A DNA stretch of 64,000 bases from Catenovulum agarivorans YM01 (GCF_000281085.1 NZ_JH767535.1:82736-146735), one strand, 5' to 3'; numbered from the stretch's first letter, positions 8,445 to 17,643 are shown. Numbers and translations are program-made. The notes: generated from the sequence alone by a model not told the origin.

Positions 8445-8732
8445 ATGGATTCCACTGAATTTACTTGGTTATTGCCGCTAGCCTGTGGCTTTTTACCTGT
8501 TTTGTTGCTTTTATTAGACAGGCAAAACAAGCGCATCAGTCAATTAGAAATACAAGTTGCTCAATTAGCTCAACTACAGAATTTAATACCGCATGGTGAT
8601 GCGGTATTAACCCCCGAAATATTTAATGCTATTCGTTCTGACAATAAGCTTAAAGCAATGAGGTTGTACCGAGAGTTAACTGGCGCGAATCAACAACAAG
8701 CTTCGGATTGGCTGGAAGCTGTTAGCAAGTAG
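8445..8732 (+). CDS. Small membrane-anchored protein with L7/L12 C-terminal-like segment
   Basis: The 95-residue product has one N-terminal membrane helix (residues 7-25), a short coiled coil (RISQLEIQVAQLAQLQ) and a C-terminal stretch DNKLKAMRLYRELTGANQQQASDWLEAV. That stretch resembles the helix-turn-helix of the ribosomal L7/L12 C-terminal domain (K.EAIKLYRE.TG..L.EAK..VE), a module found in many small uncharacterised proteins. A TAAGGAAG ribosome site precedes the ATG. I do not recognise a specific function; the soluble part would face the cytoplasm if the helix is oriented N-out. Confidence 0.6.
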   Translation: MDSTEFTWLLPLACGFLPVLLLLLDRQNKRISQLEIQVAQLAQLQNLIPHGDAVLTPEIFNAIRSDNKLKAMRLYRELTGANQQQASDWLEAVSK

Positions 8733-8884
8733 TTATTGTTATATAACTAAACAAACTTACCGCAGGCTTGTATTTAGCCTGCGGTTGCTTACAATTTAAG
8801 CAACTAAAACCTTTCTTAATTCTGTTCTTTTCCTTTCTTTCGTTAGCTGCCAGATGCAGCATTTTTCCAGTAGTAGAGGTTATT

Positions 8885-9394
8885 ATGAATATTTTCAAAC
8901 GCACATTTTTTATCTTTTTCTGTTTATCGAGTTTTTATAGTGTTAGTAAAGAAGTTGTCATCAACCAACAAGTTTTATCTGCAGAACAAATTGAACATAT
9001 TGAAATGAAATTGGGGTACGACATTCAAGCGGGCCATTATTGGTATGATGCTGAATCAGGCTTATGGGGACAAGCCAACCAAGCCGCAATCGGCCAGACC
9101 CAGAAAGGGTTAGTGAATAATAAACTTGTTACCAGTGCTTCCAATGGTCACTCAGGGATTTTTATTAATGGCCGTGAACTGTGTCAACAAGAGGCATATT
9201 TTTGCCAGCAACACAGTAAACACAAATTAGCCAAAGGACATTATTGGCTGAACGAAGCTGGGCATTTAGGGCTAGCAAACAAAACAACCGAGTTGGTTCT
9301 ACATTATCCAAAAAGCACTAGAGCCTTTTGTCATCGTCAAACAAATAAACAGGTATATAGCAGCACTACCAAAGCAGATTTAATGTTAAGCTAA
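8885..9394 (+). CDS. Exported protein of unknown function
   Basis: The 169-residue product starts at the ATG at 8885, set by AGAGG at 8875-8879; a longer frame exists upstream but lacks a ribosome site. Residues 1-22 form a signal peptide (MNIFKRTFFIFFCLSSFYSVS). The mature part has two similar segments, GYDIQAGHYWYDAESGLWGQAN near residue 45 and KLAKGHYWLNEAGHLGLAN near residue 125. Each has a G-H-Y-W core, suggesting a short internal duplication. Four Cys residues could form disulphides. No family is recognised with confidence. A strong terminator follows, so it is transcribed independently. Confidence 0.6.
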   Translation: MNIFKRTFFIFFCLSSFYSVSKEVVINQQVLSAEQIEHIEMKLGYDIQAGHYWYDAESGLWGQANQAAIGQTQKGLVNNKLVTSASNGHSGIFINGRELCQQEAYFCQQHSKHKLAKGHYWLNEAGHLGLANKTTELVLHYPKSTRAFCHRQTNKQVYSSTTKADLMLS

Positions 9395-9422
9395 ATTTAG
9401 TTTTAAATAACGTTTTTGAATT

Positions 9423-9455
9423 AACAAAGCGGCTATGGCCGCTTTGTTCGTTTTT
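9423..9455 (+). terminator. Strong terminator abutting the next ribosome site
   Basis: Perfect 11-base stem AACAAAGCGGC/GCCGCTTTGTT with a TATG loop, then CG and five T. The T-run ends at 9455 and the Shine-Dalgarno AAGGA of the next gene begins at 9456. Confidence 0.9.
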
Positions 9456-9466
9456 AAGGATTTGCA

Positions 9467-10087
9467 TTGCAAACAAAAGCAACAAACATAGAGTTATACC
9501 AGCAAATAACCAGCTGTACTTTATGTCAGGCGCAGTTGCCGTTGCCGCCAAAACCGATAGTGCAATTATCAGCTCAAGCCAAAATACTCATTATTGGCCA
9601 AGCACCCGGATTGCAAGCGCATAAACAGCACAAAGCTTTTGCAGATGCGAGTGGCAAGCGTTTACGCGAGTGGTTAGGTGTAACAGATGAGCAATTTTAT
9701 CAAGCTGAAAACTTTGCGATTATGCCAATGGCATTTTGTTATCCGGGCAAACAAAAAAATGGTTCTGGTGATAAAGCGCCATTAAAAGCTTGCGCACCCA
9801 CTTGGCATAATGCAATTTTGGACACATTCGAGCGTTTACACTTGGTGTTATTAGTTGGCCAATATTCGCAAAAATGTTATTTAAAAGAAGATGATTTAGG
9901 TGTAACTGACAATGTGAAGCAGGGGATGTTACAGACTAAAATTGATCCAAAGTTGCCCGCAGTTGAGCTGTTTAATTTGCCACACCCAAGCCCGCGTAAT
10001 AATATCTGGTTAAATAAAAATAACTGGTTTGTTGAACAAACATTACCAAAATTACGCAGGAGAGTCGCGCAAATCATTTATGAATAA
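9467..10087 (+). CDS. Uracil-DNA glycosylase family protein
   Basis: The 206-residue protein has UDG-superfamily motifs. A CxxC-containing N-terminus (CTLCQAQLPLPPKPIVQLS) leads to motif A, ILIIGQAPGLQAH (GQAPG as in family 4/5-like enzymes), then NFAIMPMAFCYPGK. The C-terminal motif is LPHPSPRNNIWL, the minor-groove loop HPSPRN. Members remove uracil or deaminated bases from DNA; this subfamily is only annotated by homology. The start is TTG at 9467, six bases after AAGGA (9456-9460). Its stop overlaps the start of apbE by eight bases, so the two genes are probably translated from one message. Confidence 0.82.
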   Translation: MQTKATNIELYQQITSCTLCQAQLPLPPKPIVQLSAQAKILIIGQAPGLQAHKQHKAFADASGKRLREWLGVTDEQFYQAENFAIMPMAFCYPGKQKNGSGDKAPLKACAPTWHNAILDTFERLHLVLLVGQYSQKCYLKEDDLGVTDNVKQGMLQTKIDPKLPAVELFNLPHPSPRNNIWLNKNNWFVEQTLPKLRRRVAQIIYE

Positions 10088-11072
10088 ATTGGTTAAAATT
10101 TTACTCACAACCTCAGCTTTTATCGCTTGCCTATCTATCAGCTCAGTGAATGCAAAGTGGTTTGAGCATAAATTTAATGTAATGGGGACAGCGGCAGAAA
10201 TTCGTTTTTACCAGCCAGATAAAATGCCAGATCAACAAACACAACGATTATTACAGCAGCTTGTTGATGTGATGCATGGGGTTGATGAAAGTATGAGCCC
10301 GTACAAACCAAGCAGTGAATTGTCACTAATCAATCAACAAGCTTATGCTCAATCAGTTAAAATATCGAATGATCTACTTAGGGTTATTACTAAAGCTCAA
10401 CATATCGCTAAATTGAGTAATGGTATTTTTGATATCACCTTTGCTAGCGCCGGCCATTTATATCAATATCGTGAGCATATCAAGCCGTCAGATAATGAAT
10501 TGCAGCAAGCGACACAATTTATCAATTACCATGATATCTTGCTGGATGAACAGCAATCGACCATTCGTTTTTTAAAGCCAGGCACTAAGATAGATTTAGG
10601 TGGCATCGCCAAAGGTTTTGCTGTGCAAAAATGCTTAAATATACTTAAGCAAGCCGGTGTGCAACATGCTTTGGTAAACGCGGGTGGTGACACTGGATTG
10701 TTAGGTGACAAGTTTGGACAAAATTGGCTGGTAGCAATTAAACACCCAAGACAAGCAGATAAACAAGCCGCTCTGTTACCATTGGCTAGCGAAGCAATTT
10801 CAACTTCAGGAGACTACGAACGCTATTTTATTGAAGATGGCCAGAGGTATCATCACATACTTAACCCTAAAACGGGCAAATCTGCGACAGGGCTTGTAAG
10901 CGTTTCGGTTGTTGGTCCAGACGCAATGACCACAGATGCACTATCAACTACTTTATTTATTTTAGGCAAGGAGCAAGGGTTTAAATTATTAGAGCAGTTT
11001 GTTGGTTATGAGGCCATAGTCATTGATGATGATTTAAATATGTATTTCTCTAAAGGTCTATCCACTAACTAA
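10080..11072 (+). CDS. apbE: FAD:protein FMN transferase ApbE
   Basis: The start at 10080 overlaps the preceding stop and begins directly with an export signal (MNKLVKILLTTSAFIAC...VNA). A lipobox-like FIAC is present, so it could be a lipoprotein or be cleaved after Ala. The 330-residue product carries ApbE motifs: FNVMGTAAEIRF near the N-terminus, KIDLGGIAKGFAV (Asp172 region), ALVNAGGDTGLLG (residues 198-209) and ISTSGDYERYF. ApbE uses FAD and Mg2+ to attach FMN through a phosphodiester to Thr/Ser of periplasmic electron-transfer proteins. The usual acceptors (NqrC, RnfG) are not in the window. A DUF4266/DUF3570/TlpA set that I recall as ApbE-associated lies about 11.6 kb downstream. Confidence 0.92.
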   Translation: MNKLVKILLTTSAFIACLSISSVNAKWFEHKFNVMGTAAEIRFYQPDKMPDQQTQRLLQQLVDVMHGVDESMSPYKPSSELSLINQQAYAQSVKISNDLLRVITKAQHIAKLSNGIFDITFASAGHLYQYREHIKPSDNELQQATQFINYHDILLDEQQSTIRFLKPGTKIDLGGIAKGFAVQKCLNILKQAGVQHALVNAGGDTGLLGDKFGQNWLVAIKHPRQADKQAALLPLASEAISTSGDYERYFIEDGQRYHHILNPKTGKSATGLVSVSVVGPDAMTTDALSTTLFILGKEQGFKLLEQFVGYEAIVIDDDLNMYFSKGLSTN

Positions 11073-11120
11073 GTACACCTATCCATTAAATGCACCACAA
11101 AGAAGCTATTGAACCAAAAG

Positions 11121-11139
11121 TGGCATAAAAAATACCACA
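11121..11139. promoter_or_regulatory. Inverted repeat upstream of globin gene
   Basis: GTGGCAT-AAAAA-ATACCAC is a near-perfect dyad (one mismatch) with a five-base A loop, 110 bases before the globin start. There is no T-run, so a regulator site is more likely than a terminator. It does not match FNR (TTGAT-N4-ATCAA), and the binding protein is unknown. Confidence 0.4.
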
Positions 11140-11249
11140 ATTGAACATTTTAAGAGCGGTTATTTGTTTAACTTATTGATTTAGCTCTATTTACCTGTTT
11201 GGTATATTAATTGCTCTGGTTTATAGGTCAACAAGCCAAGGAGACAATT

Positions 11250-11729
11250 ATGAATCAAACTCAAGTACAACTCGTTCAACAATCATTCGCTAAAGTTGCA
11301 CCAATTGCCGAAAAAGCAGCAGAATTATTTTATGGTCGATTATTTGAGATAGCCCCTCAAGTAAAACCTATGTTTAAATCAACCGACATGGCCGAGCAGG
11401 GCAAAAAGTTGATGCAAACAATTGGTTTGGCTGTAAATGGTTTATCCAACCTTGAAGCCATAGTACCTGTAGTACAGCAACTCGGTGTGAAACACATAGA
11501 TTATGGTGTTAAAGAAGAACACTTCCCAATAGTTGCCGATGCATTATTGTGGACATTAGAACAGGGTTTAGGTGATGACTGGAATGACGAAGTAAAAGAA
11601 GCCTGGGTAACAGCTTACACCATTCTTGCCACCACTATGATTGAAGCAATGAAGGATGCACAAGCTGCTAAACCAAGCTCAGCACCTACATTGTTTGGTA
11701 AGATTAAAAGTGCTTTGGGTATGGCGTAG
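11250..11729 (+). CDS. Single-domain globin (flavohaemoglobin/Vitreoscilla-type)
   Basis: The start at the ATG at 11250 follows AAGGAGA at 11238-11244. The 159-residue protein aligns with the globin domain of flavohaemoglobins: Tyr28 at the B10 position (ELFYGRLFEIAP), Gln50 at about E7, and the proximal His82 in GVKHIDYGVKEEHFPIV. It ends shortly after the H helix, so there is no reductase domain. It would bind haem and O2 or NO in the cytoplasm; an NO-dioxygenase role would need a separate reductase. It sits between apbE and the convergent DUF1501-like gene, only one base from the latter's stop. Confidence 0.88.
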   Translation: MNQTQVQLVQQSFAKVAPIAEKAAELFYGRLFEIAPQVKPMFKSTDMAEQGKKLMQTIGLAVNGLSNLEAIVPVVQQLGVKHIDYGVKEEHFPIVADALLWTLEQGLGDDWNDEVKEAWVTAYTILATTMIEAMKDAQAAKPSSAPTLFGKIKSALGMA

Positions 11730-11730
11730 T

Positions 11731-13296
11731 TTATACACCAACCCCAAAATCCAGCGGTTGAAACGCGGTTAATCTATCCAACATTGCCGCGTTGCCTAAA
11801 CCTTGATTAGTGACTACATTAGCAAAATTTGCTTGTTCACCATGCAGTGCCATGTAGTTCAGCAATACGGTTTGCACTAATAAATTTACATTGTTTGCCG
11901 CTGGGCTTGATGCGGTTTCGACTGATGCATCAGGGCGCATAAATCCAATTTGTTGGTGCCTTAACTGATCTTCAATGCTTGATCCCATTAAGCTTGCACG
12001 GCCCGTTGGGTTATACACTAAAAAGAATGCTGCACCGGTTGATGAGTTATCGCCAGTCCATTCACCTTTGCCACGTCCTTCTTCTGAATCGTCAATGCGG
12101 CCATTACTCGCAACCGAGCCGTCAGAATACACATATAACATTAAAGGTTTACCTTTACGTGCTGCATATTCTAAACATGCGCCCATGCAGCGGCCTGCGC
12201 GTAAATCTCGCATTTCTCCTGTTCCACGCTCGCCTGTGTGGTAATCAAAACCACCCATAGTTACTGTACCAGCGCCAGCATAACCGTTAACTACAAGCTT
12301 CATAATTGAGGCGGTTTTTTGAAATTCTCTGTCATTCAAAAATTCATCACTGCTAAATACGCCTGCTGCGCCAACAATATCGGGATCGGCTGCTGGGTCA
12401 AGTGTTGAGGTATCACCAAATCTGTCGGCCAAATCAGCACTTTTAACATAACCACAGTTAATTAAATCTTTAATCACTTCATCTCGGCTAATGCCTGTGG
12501 ATACTTTATTCAGTTTTTGCGCGCTAATGCGTTGAATGCTTTCCATTACCGCAACCGCGTCTTGCTGGTCGAGTAGGGCGAATAGATCACCAATATCGAC
12601 TAAGCCAGTTACATCTGACGGTCTATCCACTTTTGTTGGGCGTTTATTCGAATCGATAAAATCAAGTGGTGCCATAGAGTTTGCACCCGAGTCGGTATTG
12701 CGCGAGCCAATCAGTGATAGTAACGAACCATCCGCGCCAGCTTTTGCAATTGCATACATAGGGTTGTGTGGATTATTCGCCGTATCATTTTCAGAGCGTG
12801 CGGCTATCACTGCACCATTAATATTTTCAACAGTAGTAGCGTCACAACGTTCTAATATACCGCGTAAATATTGTGAGTCTGAATGAAAAGCCAAACCTAA
12901 ATCTGTATTGGTGAGGTTTTGCCCTGGCAGCATATCGCCTGGTAAACCTAGCTTGTTGTAACCTGCGGTTGATAAAAAATCTTGTTGGCCACGCAGTCCA
13001 CCCACTAATACGTTCGAACCTGCAATATTGGCGCCGCCTGCTAAATCAAACGCAATAAACGGAATTTTACCTGCACCTTGTACATTAATACCGCACGATT
13101 GGCGCAAAGTTTGTAAATCGCCTGATAGCTCAGCAAATGCTTTTGTTGGATTAGCAAATAAACTAAATATCGACAAACCGCCAATAACATGTGCACCCGT
13201 TTTTAACCCTGAGGCGATAAAATCGCGGCGCGAAACGGGTTTGCTATGGTCTGAATGTAAAATTGGTGCATCTACATGAAAAGGTCTTTTTTTCAT
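11731..13296 (-). CDS. Tat-exported DUF1501-like protein
   Basis: The 521-residue protein has a twin-arginine signal (SRRDFIASG, residues 22-30, followed by a hydrophobic stretch ending NPTKAFA), so it is exported folded. The mature part resembles DUF1501 proteins, a sulfatase/alkaline-phosphatase-like superfamily: FIAFDLAGGANIAGSNVLVGG, GLAFHSDSQYLRGIL and the Asp/His-containing GGFDYHTGERGTGEMRDLRAGRC. DUF1501 genes typically accompany DUF1800 or cytochrome-type DUF1592 genes, and here it is the third gene behind two haem-binding exported proteins (24 bases from the previous stop). Function of the family is not established. Similarity to classical DUF1501 is partial. Confidence 0.65.
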   Translation of the reverse strand: MKKRPFHVDAPILHSDHSKPVSRRDFIASGLKTGAHVIGGLSIFSLFANPTKAFAELSGDLQTLRQSCGINVQGAGKIPFIAFDLAGGANIAGSNVLVGGLRGQQDFLSTAGYNKLGLPGDMLPGQNLTNTDLGLAFHSDSQYLRGILERCDATTVENINGAVIAARSENDTANNPHNPMYAIAKAGADGSLLSLIGSRNTDSGANSMAPLDFIDSNKRPTKVDRPSDVTGLVDIGDLFALLDQQDAVAVMESIQRISAQKLNKVSTGISRDEVIKDLINCGYVKSADLADRFGDTSTLDPAADPDIVGAAGVFSSDEFLNDREFQKTASIMKLVVNGYAGAGTVTMGGFDYHTGERGTGEMRDLRAGRCMGACLEYAARKGKPLMLYVYSDGSVASNGRIDDSEEGRGKGEWTGDNSSTGAAFFLVYNPTGRASLMGSSIEDQLRHQQIGFMRPDASVETASSPAANNVNLLVQTVLLNYMALHGEQANFANVVTNQGLGNAAMLDRLTAFQPLDFGVGV

Positions 13297-13320
13297 TTTG
13301 CTTGTCCTTATCCTTCAGGC

Positions 13321-15804
13321 TTATTGCAGCAAGGTCGCTGCACTAGCAAGCACAGAGGTACAACTGGCTTTTGCTATGGTTAAACTTCTGTTGGCTGCGC
13401 AAGTACTGCTGCCGTCAGTGCCATTGGTTGCGCATTGGCTTAATCTGTCGATTAAATTATTTATTTCGGTAGCCACTTCGTTTTTACTTGGTTGATCAAG
13501 CGGCTGTGTGTCTGCATTGGCAAGTGGCATTAATTTGCCCAATAAATTATCAATAAAGTTTGTTCTGTTTGCTTCAGCGTAGGTGATAGTCGGTGGTTGA
13601 TTAAAATCGAATGTACCAAACCAATTGCTGCGAATTTGTTCATTGTTGAACGCACTATCACAATAGGCAATGCCTAGCTGGGTGATTGCCATTTGCTGCG
13701 CTGAAACAAAAATATCAATTGATTCTATATTCGGAAGTTGGCGCTTGATAGTTTGGTACAAATTAGCGACTGAGCTTGTGCTTTCGCTTACGCCGGTTAA
13801 TTGACTCATGCTCGCGCTGATTTCCGCAAAATTACGCAAGGCAATTTTTGAATATTCTGTTGAACTTGTGCTTGCTTGTTCTTCGCTAATGGCTGGTTCA
13901 CTGCGGGCATAAGTATGCTCTGCAATTTTATCGAAAGTTAAGAAAAACTCATCTTGAGTAAAACCTTTTTCGATGGCTAATAAACTGGCTTGGTCAGATA
14001 AGCTCACTGGTTCAGTTAAATTGGTGCCACTGGTTAAGTTTACATCCAAGTTTATAAAGGTTTGCCCAACTGAGGTGTCACGGCCGTTAATGGCTAAACG
14101 TAAACCTTTTATGTTGAGGTCTGTTGTTAAACTCGCGCCAGATAAATTAACTAATTTAGGTGTAGCAAACAGGTAGCTGTAGTTATCAAATTGGCTAACT
14201 TCAAACATAATGTAACTATCGGCTAAATCAATTAAATGGTCGACTGAGAACAGCAGTACAAATTTTTCACCAACACCTGCATCATAATTTTTTGTGATGT
14301 TTTCTTGTGATAGTGCACGGTTATATACGGCTAATAATCGTACCTGACCCAACCAAGGGTGATTGTTTGTGGCTTCATTACCTAACATCAGCGCATAGCT
14401 AGAATCCCAATTAGATAATGTGCCCAAAGCCAGTTGTTCTGCATTGCCATCGGCGACTAATTGATTATTGACGTAAATTTTTTGCCCGTTTATCGGATCA
14501 AAGGTTAATACCACATGCTGCAAACTTGCTTGCAGTATTTCATCAGCATCTGGCGTGCTTAAAGCGGGTGAGCCATTGTTATCTGATTCGCTATGGCGCA
14601 ACATAAAATCATAATTGTATTGGGTTTGCCCAAGGCTAAAATTGCGCTCGTTATCATTGGCAGAATAGCTAACTATACGGGCTGGACCTTCTTGCACAAC
14701 GTTGGCTGGCGTGACCCAAGTTTCAATTGAAAACTCGCCGGTTAACGAAATAAGCTGGTGGAATTTTTTACTGCCAGCAGTACTTGCTTGTGCGCGGCTT
14801 CCTTTTAAATCAATGCCCCAACCACCTAGCCATTCAACTGGGCCATAAAAGGTTAAATTGGCAGCAGGCTCAATACCTGAGGTATCAAAAGCTTGCAAAC
14901 CTTCACCGGCTTTAAATTCGTATAAAGCAATCAGATCTGATTCGTAGCGACCTTCTGCCGCTGAGACTATGCCATCTGTCATGGCAAGTGCGCGAGAGGC
15001 TAATAGATTTTCATCTATTTCATTGCTGTCTAGCTCGGCAACAAAACTTTCAATTGCGCTACGCATTTCATTGGCGTTGTCACCACAGTTGCTCCAACAG
15101 TTGTGGAATTCCTGGCTTAAACGCACAACTAAACGTGATTGATTTATTTGATCTAAGTTAATGACTTTTTGTGCTGCTTGATATGCTTGAACTTGGTCGT
15201 TACTCGCAAAAAATGGTGAGACCGGAAATTGTGCGCTAGGACTATGGCAGTTCGAGCAATAAGTATTGGTTAGTGGGTAAATATGCTCAACAAATGAATT
15301 GTCATCGTCAGGAAAAGCTAAGCTGCTCCCGGGGAGTTTTTCAGCTGGTGCGGTTAAGTCTAGCTGGTTGTTTTGTTCAACTCTATCGTCCGACCACAGT
15401 TTAATCCATTGGGTCATAGTTTCGCCACAAGCTTGGTCTGAACTTAACCAACAATGGTGACCGTTCGATACTTTGGCGACCAGTCGTGAATCTTCTGGTT
15501 TGGCTAAATCTACCAATAAACTTGCTTGGGTAAAGGCTTGGTTGATATCTTCACGGCTTGCAAAATAAGGCTGCTGCGTTTCTGGTGTATGGCAACCACC
15601 ACAGCGGTTTTGGCTAGAAATATTATCCCACACAGCAATTTTGAAGTTTTGTACTTCTTGATTAATTGGTGCTGGGCCTTGGTAGGTTGTTGTTTCTGGC
15701 TGTTTAATCGGTGGTGGATTTTCTGCTACTTCTCCGCCACCACAAGCCGACAACAACACTAAGCTGGCCGCGCAGAGCGCATCTTTATAATTCCGAAACA
15801 ACAT
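13321..15804 (-). CDS. Di-haem LamG-domain lipoprotein
   Basis: The 827-residue precursor has a lipoprotein signal (VLLSAC, Cys21) and two c-type haem motifs, CGGCH (68-72) and CSNCH (183-187). Each is followed by a similar block (P..FAS.......A), suggesting duplicated cytochrome modules. Around residues 310-510 lies a concanavalin-like LamG domain (FSIETWVTPANV, HVVLTFDPINGQKIYVNNQLVADG, VRLLAVYNRALSQENI). The C-terminal 300 residues are unassigned. The domain mix resembles planctomycete-type DUF1592/PSD cytochromes with carbohydrate-binding-like domains. It overlaps the upstream gene by one base (ATG within the stop), so the three minus-strand genes form one operon. It is probably an outer-membrane or surface electron carrier; that is inference. 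Confidence 0.7.
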   Translation of the reverse strand: MLFRNYKDALCAASLVLLSACGGGEVAENPPPIKQPETTTYQGPAPINQEVQNFKIAVWDNISSQNRCGGCHTPETQQPYFASREDINQAFTQASLLVDLAKPEDSRLVAKVSNGHHCWLSSDQACGETMTQWIKLWSDDRVEQNNQLDLTAPAEKLPGSSLAFPDDDNSFVEHIYPLTNTYCSNCHSPSAQFPVSPFFASNDQVQAYQAAQKVINLDQINQSRLVVRLSQEFHNCWSNCGDNANEMRSAIESFVAELDSNEIDENLLASRALAMTDGIVSAAEGRYESDLIALYEFKAGEGLQAFDTSGIEPAANLTFYGPVEWLGGWGIDLKGSRAQASTAGSKKFHQLISLTGEFSIETWVTPANVVQEGPARIVSYSANDNERNFSLGQTQYNYDFMLRHSESDNNGSPALSTPDADEILQASLQHVVLTFDPINGQKIYVNNQLVADGNAEQLALGTLSNWDSSYALMLGNEATNNHPWLGQVRLLAVYNRALSQENITKNYDAGVGEKFVLLFSVDHLIDLADSYIMFEVSQFDNYSYLFATPKLVNLSGASLTTDLNIKGLRLAINGRDTSVGQTFINLDVNLTSGTNLTEPVSLSDQASLLAIEKGFTQDEFFLTFDKIAEHTYARSEPAISEEQASTSSTEYSKIALRNFAEISASMSQLTGVSESTSSVANLYQTIKRQLPNIESIDIFVSAQQMAITQLGIAYCDSAFNNEQIRSNWFGTFDFNQPPTITYAEANRTNFIDNLLGKLMPLANADTQPLDQPSKNEVATEINNLIDRLSQCATNGTDGSSTCAANRSLTIAKASCTSVLASAATLLQ

Positions 15805-16997
15805 TATTCATTCTCCTTTGAACAATATTCGGCTACTTCAACAAAGGTTTGTTTGAGTTTGTATCCGTTATTAATAAAACTGTCAGTTAAGCTAGTCACT
15901 TGGTTGTTATCTGTTTCGCTTGCAGGTGGGCGCAAACATACTGAGTTAAAAACTTTTTTAACTTGGCATGTTGCAAATGCACGGCTATTTGATAACTCCT
16001 CACCTAATGATTTTGCACCTTGGCCAGAGCCAGAAAGCGCAGGTGACCAGCCAAATTTTTGATTGATGCCTTGTCGCCAAAAGTTATCCCAGTTGTCGTT
16101 TTCTGTTCGGTAACCATATGGGAATGTGGTGGCGTTGATATGGTATTTGCCAACTACTGAGTCGCTATAAATTATTTGGCCGTTTTCGCCTTCAGGATCT
16201 GTGTCGCTATCAAATTGATAATCGTAGCGAGCAAATGCTTGTGCAAGTGGATCCATGCCTGAATGACAAGCTAAGCAGTTGTTTAAAAATAAACGGCTGT
16301 CACCACCTGGACTGCGGCTAACATCTTGGCGAATTCTGTCGGCAGGGCGGGTATTATCTTTTAGCGCTTCTAAATCGGTACATAGGTGGTTCATTAAGGT
16401 AAAGCGCAACATGGCTCGGTTTGTACCCAAGTAAAAATAGGCTTTAGCGGCTGCACGTGAGGTTAATATGCCTGCGGTTGCTTCGCTGGGTAAGTCGGTT
16501 AATTCTGACTGGGTACGGGCAATTAGGTTTGCTTTTAGGTCAATGGCTTGTTCATCAAGTGTTTGGTAGTGGTTGTTGTTATTTACTTGATATGCAGGCA
16601 CTGAAACTTTAGTTGTATCAGCGGTATATACTAGGTCTGCCTGTAGCACTTGGCGAAAATCTACATCGTCTCTTACCATGCCAATGACGGTTGCGCTGTA
16701 GTCGTTCAGCGGCTCGTATATGTCTTGGTCGATATTGGTCCATGGGGATGCAAATAATTTAAGCGTGACTCGATAAAAATCTGGGTGTTCGACGGCTAGG
16801 GCTGCTGCACCTTGTACATCATCTTGTTCGATTAAACTTTGCATTTGTAGCAAGGTTTCGGCTGATGCGGGAACTCCGGCTAGGCGGTTATGAATATATT
16901 GTGCTTGCTCTAGCGAACCTGCATAGGCGGGTATGAGCAGACTTGCTGAAATTAATAAAGCCTTGATAGACCTCATCCTTTGACCTTTGTTAAACAT
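15804..16997 (-). CDS. Exported mono-haem protein with DUF1588/DUF1592-like motif
   Basis: The 397-residue precursor begins with a signal peptide after GGAG spaced eight bases from the ATG. A c-type haem motif CLACH (241-245) sits in GGDSRLFLNNCLACHSGMDPLAQAFARYDY, which resembles the C.sCH..iDP.g.a.e.fD motif of DUF1588/DUF1592 cytochromes. Upstream residues 175-205 (SRAAAKAYFYLGTNRAMLRF) are helical. It is the first gene of the three-gene minus-strand operon with the di-haem LamG lipoprotein and the Tat-exported DUF1501-like protein. It should act in the periplasm as an electron-transfer partner of these. The upstream 1-kb spacer to the divergent gene is filled with palindromic repeats. Confidence 0.65.
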   Translation of the reverse strand: MFNKGQRMRSIKALLISASLLIPAYAGSLEQAQYIHNRLAGVPASAETLLQMQSLIEQDDVQGAAALAVEHPDFYRVTLKLFASPWTNIDQDIYEPLNDYSATVIGMVRDDVDFRQVLQADLVYTADTTKVSVPAYQVNNNNHYQTLDEQAIDLKANLIARTQSELTDLPSEATAGILTSRAAAKAYFYLGTNRAMLRFTLMNHLCTDLEALKDNTRPADRIRQDVSRSPGGDSRLFLNNCLACHSGMDPLAQAFARYDYQFDSDTDPEGENGQIIYSDSVVGKYHINATTFPYGYRTENDNWDNFWRQGINQKFGWSPALSGSGQGAKSLGEELSNSRAFATCQVKKVFNSVCLRPPASETDNNQVTSLTDSFINNGYKLKQTFVEVAEYCSKENE

Positions 16998-17194
16998 TCT
17001 ATTGTCTCCGTGACCTTAGAAACTACGTTTTTCAGTTGTTAACTGAAGTTACTATTGAGCAAGTGTAGCTTAGTTATGGAAAATTATTTTGACTTAGTTG
17101 GCAAATTTGTGAATTAGTTTGCTAGCATCTTATTTGAATATCAACTAACCTAAAAATGATTTTTATTGTTGGAATCTAGTTCGGTTGTTCAGTG

Positions 17195-17322
17195 CAGTTG
17201 GATAAGCACTAGAATATGATTATCGCAAAAACGCTGTGAATACGTCCTTGTACGCTCACAAACGCCATCCATGGCGATTGAAGTTTTGCTCTTAATCATA
17301 TTTCTAGCACGTATCCAGTTTG
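17195..17322 (+). repeat. Palindromic repeat, copy B
   Basis: The core at 17221-17292 has the internal hairpin CGCCAT-CC-ATGGCG. The outer arms AGTTGGATAAGCACTAGAA-TATGATTA and TAATCATATTTCTAGCACGTATCCAGTT pair over about 27 bases with few mismatches. Confidence 0.85.
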
Positions 17323-17355
17323 GTTCATGAGTAGTTATTGGTTTTTGGCTTGGTG

Positions 17356-17483
17356 CAGTTGGATAAGCACTAGAATATGATTATCGCAAAAACGCTGTGA
17401 ATACGTCCGTGTACGCTCACAAACGCCACCCATGGTGATTGAAGTTTTGCTCCTAATCATATTGCTAGTACGTATCCAGTTTG
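17356..17483 (+). repeat. Palindromic repeat, copy C
   Basis: Same as copy B, but the internal hairpin has changed on both sides (CCACCCATGGTG instead of CCATCCATGGCG), which keeps a CACC/GGTG pairing. The arms again pair (AGAATATGATTA / TAATCATATTGCTAG). Confidence 0.85.
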
Positions 17484-17515
17484 GCTCATGAGTCGTTATT
17501 GGTTTTGGCTTGGTG

Positions 17516-17643
17516 CAGTTGGATAAGCACTAGAACATGATTATCGCAAAAACGCTGTGAATACGTCCTTGTACGCTCACAAACGCCATCCATGGCGATT
17601 GAAGTTTTGCTCTTAATCTTATTTCTAGTACATATCCAGTTTG
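17516..17643 (+). repeat. Palindromic repeat, copy D
   Basis: Nearly identical to copy B in the core. The arms read ACTAGAACATGATTA and TAATCTTATTTCTAGT, so pairing has begun to decay at two positions. Confidence 0.85.
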
